Of a DNA stretch of 64,000 bases, positions 23,110 through 33,314 are shown piece by piece. The stretch covers positions 1 to 64,000 of the forward strand of contig JAMKCH010043936.1 in the NCBI GenBank assembly GCA_023653785.1. Direction: 5' to 3'. Position 1 is the stretch's first letter. Each line of letters begins with the position of its first letter. Source of the stretch: Ophioderma brevispina (taxonomy: Eukaryota; Echinodermata; Ophiuroidea; Amphilepidida; Ophiodermatidae). Position numbers and translations under genes: made by a program. The notes beneath the pieces were generated by a model, which was not told the origin of the DNA, made no database searches, and saw only the letters and a program-made list of their open reading frames with translations.

Positions 23110-24280
23110 TCAATGTATTTTTACGTGTAACAACTTTACATACAAGGATCAATATTATTGAGTTTTTTTCACTCAATCCAAGCATGTGAAGGATTTGAAC
23201 CTTTTTCACCCCTATAGAGGTGCCCCTGGGTCACTGCTGGGGTCAACTGTACTTGTTCTGTATTTATGATGCCAAAAGGATTATCCCTGACAAATTTTTT
23301 TTATCTCAAATCCTGAGCGTGTTTTAGATTTTTGACCTGTTTGAGCCTTATAAACTTTGACCTTTGGGATCGAGACAATCATAACTTCCTTTTCCCATTA
23401 ATTGTTTACATAACTGCAGCAGACAGGCTTTATCTGTCTTCTATAGCTAGATATAGGCCAATTGGGTCTGATTTTTTAGCATTTTTTTTTGGGCAAAATA
23501 AATTTGACCATTGACCACCTTAATGACTTTGACCCAATATGAAAAAAACGCATATACACTGCAAAAATGCTTTGTTCCAAGTTAATTTAAAATCTATATA
23601 CTAATTCTGCAAGAAAAATCTTGAAGTTATTTCCTCTGAACAGGAAATGATCTTAACTGACCTTTGACCCCAAAAATAAAAATACCCTTGCATACAACAG
23701 GTAACACTAATGCATATCGGAAGTTATGTCACTCTACTATTTTCACATTTTTGAAATAAAAATGTTGGAATTTTTTGGTTTTTGACGCAGTAAGTTCCCC
23801 CTTAATGACCTTTGACCCCCATGCCCGAGCACAAGTTTTGTGACGGGTCTCAATCATGTTTCCATATGTATGAGTCACGTGCCCATGCAACGTTGCATTA
23901 AGCAATAGCTATTTTTGAAGATTTTTTGAAGATTTTTCACATTAAGACCGGAGTGCCCCCTTAATGACCCCCGATTGACCTCTCAACCCATAACTTTTTG
24001 TGAAGGGTCTCAACTACTTCATATGCATGAGTCACGTCACCGTGCATTGTAATCTGTAGCGCTGAAACTTTTTAAAGGAAAATGAACTTTTGACCCCTGT
24101 GACCCCTAATGACCCCACCAGGGGTCAAAGTCATATGACATATGGATGCCTCATCGTCTTCGGGTGTAAGTCTGGTGACTATACGTCAAACCATGACTGG
24201 GCTGGAAGCAGTTAAATGTTGACATAAGACAAAGAACTAGATCTGTCGACAGATCGGACACGTCGAGAGTACTCGACGGA
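23110..24280 (+). repeat. A module of the TGACC array, fourth copy with hairpin end
   Basis: It has the same landmark order as the copies at 15.4-18.6 kb. It ends with GATCTGTCGACAGATC (24240-24255, a perfect palindrome) and a CGTCGAG/CTCGACG hairpin (24261-24278). Confidence 0.75.
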
Positions 24281-24294
24281 AACTTGTAGAAGAA

Positions 24295-25420
24295 TCATTT
24301 TTAGTGAAAATCATGTCTTGGACTCTGTGACACCCCCCAATTGACCTTTGATCAAAATTTTCATTAAGTAACTTTTTGTTTGGGGGGTGGGCAGCTCTCA
24401 ACATACATGAGTCACGTGATCATACGTTAATCTGAAAAGGAGTGAGTGATTTGTAATATAACGGAATTTTATGTATTTTGACTTTGACCCTAAACACTGG
24501 GTCCTTTGATGGGTCATGATTGATTTTTATTGACCTCTCTCAAGTCTACTTTGGGATAAAAAGTTTTTTCTATTTGACCTTGTTTTAAATTTTACACCAT
24601 TAAATATGTTGACGCTCTGTGACCCCCATATGACCCCATATTGAGTCTTGACCATAACTTTTTGTAAAGGGTCTCAAGCTAATTCATATGCTTGACTCAC
24701 AAACGATCAAGTTGCTTAAATCTTGTAGGAGGAGTAGTGATTTGAAGTATAACGTAATTTGATGTAATTTTGACCTTTGAACACCCCTAAACCAATGGTC
24801 ATGTGATTGGGTCATGATTGACTTTTAATTGACCTCTTCCTCAGTACTCCAGTGTGGGTAAAAAGCGTCTATTAAATGACCTTGTGTTAAATTTTCCACC
24901 CAGTAAAATATGTTTGACCTCTGTGACCCCCAGATGACCCCCATATATTGACCCCTCTTGACCCATAACTTTTATAAAGGGTCTCACGCTTATGCTATGC
25001 ATGACACACGCGATCATGTCCTTATCTGTATTAGGAGTAGTGATTTGAAGTGTACGTAATTTGAAGTATTTTTGACCTTTACACCCCTAAACCATGGGTC
25101 AAGTGGTGAAGTCATAATTGACTTTTATTTTGACCGCTCCTCAATTCCTATACGATGGGCTAAACAGATTTCTATTTAACGGGCTTGTTTTAAATTTACA
25201 CCAGTAATATGTTTGACCTCTTGACCACAAATGACCCCCATATGACCTCGTTGACCCCCATACTTTTTTATAAAGGGGCTCAAGCTCATTCATATGCTTG
25301 ACTCCACATGAATCACTTTTTCTTAATCTGTAGGAGAGTATGATTTGAAGTGTAACGGAATTTGATGGTATATTGACCTCTGACCTCTAAAATCATGTGT
25401 CAATATGACAAAGTCCTAAT
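24295..25420 (+). repeat. B monomers of the TGACC array (about four)
   Basis: It has the same lead-in and monomer as the blocks at 19.6 and 21.3 kb, followed by the terminal C module at 25420-25775. Confidence 0.7.
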
Positions 25421-25775
25421 TAACTTTTTTGTAGTGTTGATCAAGTCCTACAAGATGACAGCATTAGTTTTGAGATTTGAGCTAATTCAGATTTTTTGCA
25501 TGTTTAACGTTGTTGCCCCCTGTGACCCCATAGCGTGACCTTGACACCAATCGGGTCATTTGAAAAGTTTCTGTGCATGTACTTTGTCCTTTTGACCAGT
25601 TTTGGTTATTATGGGATTTTCCATGTCTGAGATAATTAGCATGTTACAGAAAGAAAGAAAGAAGAGAAAGAAAGAAACCGTACAGAGAAAAACACAGTCG
25701 AAGTTCCTCGACTGTGTAAGAACGCATCAAAAACAGAACAAGACGGCCTGAAGGCCGACTTGTAAATGGATGTCT
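25420..25775 (+). repeat. C module of the TGACC array, third copy and array end
   Basis: It has the same body, an AGAAAGAAAGAAAG run, the hairpin ACACAGTCGA/TCGACTGTGT at 25692-25717 and ACAAGACGGCC/GGCCGACTTGT at 25738-25763. TGACC words stop here, so the hairpin cassette marks the right edge of the whole array. Confidence 0.72.
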
Positions 25776-26294
25776 AAATAGGAGTTTTCCCCTTTGCATA
25801 GTTAGAATACAGCCACATAGAGTTCATAATTCAACAGGCAGCCTGTTTCAGTTTTGTGATCACTCAGCATTCCAAGCAAATTTTATGACTACAGTGTTAT
25901 AATGCATAAAACTATCAGAGCAATTTCCAAAAGAAAATGATGTTGTCTTATTCTTTGCATTCTTTAGCATGATTAGATGAATCAAGGTAAATGAATATAA
26001 GGTAAAACCAGTATTGACCACGCTTCTAAAAATAACGTCAATAGGCAAAGCGAGGATTTTTATTTGTACATAACTGTACATATCCACGCACATCAAAGTA
26101 GGCCCTATAACTACAAAAAAAAGCTGGCGGAACGCTATCATAGCTTCAGGTAGCCGAATTTAGGCTCGTGTGGATTTCCTTCCTATTGAGAATTATACTT
26201 TCAGCTCTATTTGTTAACGAGACGTACAAGTATGGGTATAACAAAGCTTGTGCATAATTACTCAAGCTTCTAAATAATAAGCAAACAACTGCTG

Positions 26295-27540
26295 GGGTCT
26301 TTTTTGGACCTTTCCAGGCATTTGACACCTAAACTGTATCACCACGGCCTTCAGAGGTATTGTCTTGGATGGGTTCAATAATTACCTCACAAACAGAACT
26401 CAGTTTGTTGAAACCGGTTGGTGGCGAATATAAAGTCCTCCTTGCTCACAGTCCGGACAATGGTGAACAATAGGGCAAGTGGCGAGTTCAGTTGACTCTT
26501 CACCAACATTAGTTTCACGCTTTATCCGTTGTCGTCCTACTAGGAAGCCCGGACTATGATACCTACCTGCCGCACTATGGGGATTACTTTCACACCGGTA
26601 TGCCCCAAGGCTCTATTTTAGGACCATGGGATTTATCATTTCTGTTAATGATATTCCAAATGGCTGATCACATGACTTTTTGGCACCAAATAAAACAAAC
26701 TAAATAAACATTTGAATATCTCAATCGATGATACTAAAATATAATCAAGTAAATTGCTTTTAAATTTTTAAGAGTCACTTTTGACCAAAACCTTAACCTG
26801 GAAATCACATTGAGGAATTAGGGATACATGTTTAGTAGTATTGGAATTTTATATAACGTAAACATTTCTCTACTGACACTTCACTTCGCTTCTCTTAGTC
26901 TCTATAACACACTGTTTCTCTCACACATTGCATATGGTAGCCACTGCTTGCATGCATGTATTTTTGAAAATTGAAAAACTGCACATGCTGCAAAAGCGTG
27001 CACTGAGAGCAGGGAGCAATAGTGAATATAGAAGTGCTTCTAATCCTGATACAGTCAGCTATGTAGGACACACAACCTTTAGTTACGTAGCCAAATAATG
27101 GATTTGTGTAACTTAATATTTGTACATTCATGTATGCAAATTAGCAATAACCTGTTACCCTCTCCCCTTTGACAACATGTGTGTAACAAAAACATGCTGA
27201 ACACCACCCTTATCCTACAAGTACATCGCTTCAACTATTCATCCCTAATATTAAGCTGGACTTAGTGGTTAATTAATCTTACCCATTGGCGTTACCCAAG
27301 GAACACCATTCCACCTAATTCAACAACTCAAAAATCTTCATTCTTTAAACGTAATTATCAAAATCACTTATTCAAATACAACAAATAGAAAATAGGTCTG
27401 GACTTGACAGGCCACTATTAGGCTTATTTGCCCGTACTCTTCCACATTACCACTTCATTCTATACCTTACATTATTTACCAGTTGTGATATTTTAAATAT
27501 TGATGTATGATTGTGGATAGAAATAAATATGTGATTTACC
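26295..27540 (+). mobile_element. Non-LTR retroelement (LINE) fragment, RT domain to 3' end
   Basis: The plus strand carries A-F-D-T, then R-G-I-V-L-D-x-F-N-N-Y-L-T-N-R-T-Q-F-V-E, then the VPQGS-ILGP-type motif (read as C-P-K-A-L-F in one frame and restored by one shift), N-D-I-P-N, L-Y-N-T-L-F-L-S-H and K-R-A-L-R-A near 26995-27012. The order is that of CR1/Jockey-like reverse transcriptases. A stretch at 26440-26580 inside the RT is ~110 bases longer than expected. The F/YADD catalytic box is not readable as intact. The element ends near an AATAAATATGTG at 27522. It is dead. Confidence 0.8.
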
Positions 27541-27689
27541 ATACCACAAATCCTAGACGTTAGTGGTTTGATGGGAGGACGTAAGACATATCCATTGCCC
27601 TTTTTGCTGGGTATAGTACAAATGATTAGTTAAAGGCTGACTCAGAAATTTCACAATATAATATTGTGTATATTCCAAAATTAGAGATG

Positions 27690-27935
27690 AATCGGTTTGT
27701 GTCGTGTTCGTGCAGTTAAACATTTAGCATAGCCTACAAGTGCCATAGGCTCCCGTTTTAACAACATTTTCCGGATCCGGAATTTGGGGATTTTCTATAT
27801 GAAGAACTTCGATTTGAGCTTATTTATTTCACACAGTGATTATTATAAGGACAAGCATTATGTATATTGCAAAAAACACCATTTGTGTTAAAAATAGCGC
27901 GCCCTCATCGGGAAATCTCTGAGTCAGCCTTTAAC
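27690..27935. repeat. Dispersed repeat family, copy 2
   Basis: It matches 12890-13300 through TAGAGATGAA, GTGCCATAGG, CCGGATCCGGAA, ATATGAAGAACTTCGATTTGAGCTTA and GGGAAATCTCTGAGTCAGCCTTTAA, in the same order and orientation. It lies 45 bases upstream of an EGF exon. Confidence 0.75.
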
Positions 27936-27979
27936 TAGGGTTACAATCTAATATAGATATTGTCTTCCACTGTTTCTAG

Positions 27980-28084
27980 ATATGACGAATGGTAAGTCGC
28001 CGTTGCCAAAATGAGGTACCTGTGTACGATGCCAATGCTACAATGTACCTCACTGACCTGTATGAAGGGATAACTGCCAAACAA
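27980..28084 (+). CDS. EGF-like exon (frame disturbed)
   Basis: The acceptor TGTTTCTAG ends at 27979. The best donor is GTACGT at 28085. The exon reads Y-D-E near the start, then SPCQN.GTC, a D-A-N-A-T-M-Y loop, and P-V-Y-E-G-D-N-CQT at the end. C-x4-T-C fits the O-fucose consensus. The first cysteine codon reads TGG, and at 105 bases the exon seems to have lost several bases around the fourth and fifth cysteines. It comes after the 10.6 kb TGACC array and a LINE fragment, so the upstream intron is about 15.5 kb. Confidence 0.7.
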
Positions 28085-28920
28085 GTACGTATTCTTTTAG
28101 CCACAACCTTGGAGAGTGTTGCTGATTGAAAACCTTATTACACTTTACATGTTCAAGCATACCCAATGATATTCGTGCAACTATCATGCTGTCAGTACCA
28201 CTATCATTTGGTATAAGGCAGACCCTGTTCATAAAAGAAATGTGCACTTTCAGAAAGCTCAGGACAGTAATGACAATGGTAACATGAAAACCAATGGGGT
28301 ACAAGGGCAAGGGTACACGCATCAGCAGTTATTACTTGCAACAATTATGCTCCCGAATAGCACCGTGAGAGCATTGAAAAGATGTACTTCTTCCAGACAA
28401 TGATTTAAAATGTCAAATGAGACCGTATTCCTGAATAACAATAGTGCCGGATGAATTTATTTTACTCCAATGACTCCAACGAATTCAACTACAAATGATT
28501 CGACAGTTGGAAGGCACTGATTACAAAATTATCTCCGATTCTAATCAAACAAGGCCCCACAGTAGTATAATTGCTTGTCTAACCCTTTCTCCGTGACGCA
28601 ATTCTTAACAATAAACGGTACCGGCACAAGACTGATACAAACGTAGTACTTATCCAGAAGAAAGCCTTGTAGCAATGGTCCTAACGAACTTGTTGAGGAC
28701 ATAATGGAGGCATAATGGCCTACATGTATATTAAAGAGAATCATAAGACAAAACGGATTTAGAGGTTTTATTTTGTTACAATTGCAGGGAAAAACAAGAA
28801 CAAATATTACATATTTCCCCAAGTACTCTTTTCTTGGTGCTCCACTCCTCAATCAAGCTTATACTAACGCAAAAACTTGAATAGTGCTTTCAGTTAAATC
28901 TCAAGTTGCCAGAGCTGCCA

Positions 28921-29003
28921 TTTTTTTTTTTTTTTTTTTTTTTAATTAAAAAAAACCATTCAAAGAAAACAACAGGCATGGATAACAAGAATAGAGTTTT
29001 ATT
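28921..29003 (-). mobile_element. Poly(A) tail and poly(A) signal of a minus-strand retroposed sequence
   Basis: A 23-base T run at 28921-28943, read on the minus strand, is a poly(A) tail. AATAAA on the same strand lies at 28998-29003, 55 bases upstream of it. Together they suggest the 3' end of a retroposed transcript whose body extends to the right. The body (29.0-29.8 kb) has no recognised coding content, so the source is unknown. Confidence 0.5.
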
Positions 29004-29384
29004 ACAAGACAACAATCGATTAGCGAGGATGTAGTACTTTATATGTAGTGGTAAATACTGAGACTCAAAGGAAACCCTCTCATATTAGAGGGATATATAA
29101 ACCACAGTTATATTTCAGGAAATCAAACCATATCAGCATCAACCTTTATTTGACATACACCCCAAGACCTTTATTTTGCAGTCCCGTCCCGAATGCCCCT
29201 GGATTTGGGAAAACACCCATGGTGAGTTCACCGGGCACTTTCAACACTGTTACTTTTGCCAATTGCCCCAATTTCCCAGAAATATAAGCCGTCACCTGTT
29301 CATTCATTCATTCACCAAAATATCTCGTGATGAAAGTGTTAGTTACCTTTTTTTTCTTTTTTCATTTGGGTTTAATCTTACAAT

Positions 29385-29666
29385 GTGAGCTGGGTTATTT
29401 CTTGGGTAAAAGGAGTAAAGAACCAATATTCAGTCAAATTACAGTGTCTCAAAGATTTCCTTGTTATGGGTTGGTCAGCCAAAGTGGAACATTTGTGGGT
29501 AGTTATCCATCAAATAGATCCTAAAGAGTTTATCCACAGCCCATTGTACAGAGAGATTACAAATTCAAACTTCTACAGGAAACAGGTTTTTAAAATAACT
29601 TTAAAATCTGGGCATTACACAGATGGTACTCTCAAGACCATGGGTCAGATCATCCATACATGTTAA
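29385..29666 (+). other. Open frame of 93 codons, unidentified
   Basis: An uninterrupted frame from ATG to stop contains words such as E-H-L-W-V-V-I-H-Q-I-D. It has no signal peptide, membrane span or domain I can name. It lies in an intron and next to a minus-strand retroposed tail, so it could be part of an old mobile element or chance. Confidence 0.2.
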
Positions 29667-30006
29667 TGAAACAGAGAGAAGTTATCCTCTGTGATGGGTA
29701 GGGCGCCATTCAATCAATCTACCATGGTTTTCTTGCTGCTTAGGAAATGTAAATGAATTTCTAGTAGGCATTATACCATGTCCTTAATTCTTAAATAATG
29801 GAACAGAGGACGTTTAAGCTACATGAGACCACACCCAAACGCTGTGCAAAACTATGATATTCTGCCAATTATTGCTTGTGCACATATGCTAAGGTAAACT
29901 TGCCAATGTTGTGCTTTATCCCACTCCGACTACTTTATACCATCTTCGATGGAAAAATCATATTCGGTCGTTTGATTTTTATAATGTGTCAAAACGCGCT
30001 AGGTAT

Positions 30007-30825
30007 AACCAGAGAAGATGCGAAAGAAGGCGATGGTTTCGACGTCCTTCAAAAGATAAACTGTTCACACAACCGGCCTTCATGCAATCGGCCTTAAATT
30101 AATCGATTGACCAAAGGGACTACGCTTACTTGCTGGAGAACACTTACAATACCACCTGTCATTAAATCCCAGAAACATTTCATTACCCAGTTTTCAATTG
30201 GTGATTTGCAACAGGGTCTATACCCTAGGTTTGGTGACCAGTTACAGCGAATGTACTCGCCTGCATCGTATAAACAACTTTGACCCCCAAATTTTCAAAG
30301 TATTTTGCACTGGGACACTTTCTGACACAAAAAAGTATGGTTGAGATGTATGAAGATTGCATTTATCTAATCATTCATCATCTCATATGTCCAGAAATAA
30401 CCGGCTATGGTTAAAATGAGGCTAAAATTAATAAACAGCTTTATGACCCCCAAAAAGTTGAATCAATGTTAGCTTAACGAAAAAGGGTCGATTTTTGTGT
30501 GTCTTGGTTAAAAAGTCAATGATTTCCTCAAATTTCGCCAACATTAAAAAAATAAATAACATAAGGTCAGAACAACCGCGGGAGGATTTCATTGCCAGCA
30601 GAGATCTGGTAGCTGGAAAAATTAATAAGCTATTTTAATGGGAGCGTGTCAATTACTGTTTTAAACTTTCCCGAACGGGCCAAGCTTGAGGCGGTTGAAC
30701 ACATTACTTCAAAGGTCCAACCGAGTGGCCCTTGAAGTTTCCTAACAATGAGCGGATGAATGATATAATCCTGGGTAATCGGATTGCAAATCGAGCCATC
30801 TCCTTCTTTATCATCTTCTCTGGTA
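30007..30825. repeat. Inverted pair of a ~35-base coding-like word
   Basis: The plus-strand ACCAGAGAAGATGCGAAAGA word at 30009 and the minus-strand word over 30791-30825 agree at about 30 of 35 positions. On their own strands they would encode R-E-D-A-K-E-G-D-G and R-E-D-D-K-E-G-D-G. Flanking sequence pairs poorly. This may be the ends of a decayed element. Confidence 0.5.
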
Positions 30826-30894
30826 AACAAGGTGGGTATTCAGACAAAGGTTGCATTGCTTTGTTACTGCCGACAGTGCCCTCAATGTTGCATC

Positions 30895-31335
30895 ACGGCT
30901 TTGCACAGGGGGGGGGGTAGGGACATGCCAAACTAACAGCAACAGAAAATTCAAAACGGCATTCAAACTCAGGGGGCTAGTCTGGTTTCAAAGACTTAAC
31001 GGTAGGAGGGCGCCTTTACGCATATCGAACGGTACACCCAGACTTGAATAAAGACTAGACCTGGTCAAGAATATTTAAATCTAAAATGGAACCGTTCTTG
31101 GAAATTTACACATATTTCAAGCGGGTTAATCCACTAACCCGACGGATTTTGAAGTATAATTTTTTTCATTTATCGTGATATTTACTAAGAATCTTTGAAC
31201 AAAGGTTTAAAGATGATTTTAATTGTCACTTGGGGACGAGGCTGCCGTCGAGACTAACACGTAGGAATTACCTAAATGACCGTTTGGAAATCCCCAATGC
31301 CCAAATCGAGCAGATCGTGGCCGGCCCCCCCTGGC
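30895..31335. repeat. Dispersed ~440-base repeat, copy 1
   Basis: It matches 57705-58145 in the same orientation: a G run, CAACAGAAA.TTCAAA.CGGCAT, TAGGAGGGCGC, TTACGCATATCGA, CCAGACTTGA, GGTTAATCCACTAA, GGATTTTGAAGT, ACCGTTTGGAAATCCCCA and CAAATCGAG-like words. No coding content is visible. Confidence 0.8.
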
Positions 31336-31737
31336 TTTGAATGAAAACTTCAGAGTTGTTTTCAAATATGTAGAATACAAACTAGAAAGGTATGTTTTCA
31401 TAATATGGGAAAATTTTTTTCTTAAGATTATCCATAACTTGATATAAGGCCTCAAACCAGACATTGCTATTGTCGACCAGCCTGTAGAGTTTCAAAAATG
31501 TTATGTAAATATGTATTAATTTTAAAAAGTGATTTTAGACAAGAATACCTTAACAGGCTCGTTGGGGACGACGACGAATAACCAAACCACCATCATCTAT
31601 GTGACGCCATGTTGTTTCATCGGTGTAATTCATGAGAGATGGTGCTTGGTGGCAGCAGTGTTCGAGTCAAAAAGAAGCAACTAAACATTGTCAGTAGAAA
31701 TGAATATTTGCATACGTATTCTAGTGGTTTGTAATGC

Positions 31738-31895
31738 TGAGACTAAGACTTGAAAATTAAGACCTAAGAGCTGTTAAAATAAGACCCCCCAGTACTAAAC
31801 ATTGTATAAGACCATCTGAAAATAAGACCTAAAAACCTGTAAAAACTAAGACCTAAGCCAAGAAAAACTAAGACCAAGACCTGCAAATAAAGTCC
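31738..31895. repeat. Degenerate AAGACCTAA tandem repeat
   Basis: About ten loose copies of TAAGACCTAA or AATAAGACC words with variable spacers. Complementary words (GGTCTTAG, GGTCTTGGTGTTAG) occur at 32411-32458, so the block may be one end of a ~700-base inverted-repeat element. Confidence 0.55.
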
Positions 31896-32504
31896 TGTGC
31901 TATATACTTCTTTTACGATGGTACTTTAAGTGTGGATTCGCATAAAATCGGTGTGGTTCCAGATTGCACAATCGTGCATTTTCTAAGGCAGGTGTGTACT
32001 TGGAAGTTGTCATTGGTTGACACCAAAATGAATATGGTTCTAATTTCAATGACTCTTTAGTATGAGTTTTTGATCTGACCCTAAGTCACTCTTAAACTAC
32101 ATGTACAATGTCCAAAACTCCATTAAATAGGTGAGGTTAAACATTGTTTCACTACCCACATCAGTTAGTAACGAAGTTGAAATTTCTGGTAAGCAAGTAC
32201 AAGATCAGCTATTATTATCATTTAAAGAGGTGATTATTACAATGATGACAAAAAAACAAACATCTGATCCGACCACAAACTTTATGTCCCGCTGGAATGT
32301 GTCAGTTATGATCTTTGACAAGTGTGTGTATGATTGCTACCCAGTGATAGCACGTCCATAGGTATTAATTTACAGGTATTACATTTGTGTTATGGGTTTT
32401 GAGTTATTGTATTAACAATGGGTCTTAGTTTCAAAGGCTTTTGGTCTTGGTGTTAGTTGGGACAGAAACCCCGCGCGTTTTATTTGGAGAAAGCTTGTTA
32501 AAGG

Positions 32505-32650
32505 GCATTTGCACAGGAGGTCGATGTTAACTTAGCCGACCTGTCTTTCAGAACAATCCAAGCACGCAGAAAAATAGAAACAAAATCACCTGCGAAACTC
32601 CCTGAAATGTTCAGACAGAACAGGTGAATGTATTGTATTCTCCATATGTT
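32505..32650. repeat. Dispersed ~145-base repeat, copy 1
   Basis: It matches 54120-54265 through GGGC.TTG.GCAGGAGGTC, GTTAACTT.GCC, CAAGCA.GCAGA, AATCACCTGC and GTATTGTATTCTC/GTACTGTATTCTC words, in the same orientation. Confidence 0.7.
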
Positions 32651-33198
32651 TTTGAAATTATGAAGACAAAATTCCATTTCAGCATAATTTTCGAGAAAGG
32701 GACCATAGAAGAGATAACAATATTTACGGTAACCACTGTTGCGCTATTACAAGGCGCGGCCAAAAGTAGCCCAATAACGGGCCCTTAATGACATTTTACT
32801 TCGTTACAGCATTCAACTGTATGTAGTAATGAATGATAATTCCAATTATACAGGGGTCCAATTAAGACAGTCCAGAAATTAGATTCCAATGGCGTTTTAT
32901 TATCAAAAATAGCCCAATACAAAACCTTGTTCAACTAAATAACCAAAACAAACGGTATGTTAAAAAAAACAACCAAAAAGCAAATATTTACAACTGCGTA
33001 ATTACTTACTGTTATTATGTTTTACTGCGGATAGCGTGCACCTGAAAGTACACTGAAAGGTTAAGAGCCCATTAGACCCATATGAGTATGAAGAGGCATT
33101 GTTTTTGCTGCTTTGATGAAATTGGAAACGTTCAGTAATCAAGGAACAAAAATTGTAACAAGTTATAAAACGATTGTAATTCTTTTAGTTGTTTTAAG

Positions 33199-33314
33199 GA
33201 GTAACTCCATGGCAGTAGTAATTCCGTGTTTGAACTTGGGACATGTAATAAACGCCGGCACCAAATACATATGTACTTGTCCTCCAGGTTTAATGGAGAT
33301 CAATTGTCAAACTG
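33199..33314 (+). CDS. EGF-like exon
   Basis: The second half is clean and diagnostic: INAGTKYICTCPPG, then I-N-CQT and a GTTAAG donor at 33315. The first half contains GCAGTAGTAATTCCGTGTTTGAAC, which with one inserted base removed gives CSSNPCLN, an O-glucose type C-x-S-x-P-C site. Another compensating indel lies near the third cysteine. The acceptor is probably TTTTAAG ending at 33198, which is weaker than the others. Four of six cysteines read without correction. Confidence 0.8.

Larger units (their letters stand above)
15190..25775 (+). repeat. TGACC-rich modular repeat array (~10.6 kb)
   Basis: The whole block is built from TGACC(T/C) words on the plus strand, often as TGACCTTTGACCCC, for example at 16213, 18190, 20075, 20369, 20959, 21517 and 23816. 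Three kinds of module can be recognised: long A modules of about 1.0-1.2 kb, B monomers of about 290 bases, and C modules ending in GAAAGAAAGAAG runs plus hairpins. All share one orientation. No protein-coding frame is present. It fills the middle of the ~15.5 kb intron between EGF exons at 12381 and 27980. Confidence 0.85.

Noticed and set aside
15190..25775. Scattered short open frames inside the TGACC array
   Set aside because: Repeat copies lack a shared conserved frame and stops are frequent. They are by-products of the repeat.
31738..31895. A CRISPR-like array of AAGACC words
   Set aside because: Units are too short and variable and spacers are not unique segments of equal length. This is eukaryotic intron DNA.
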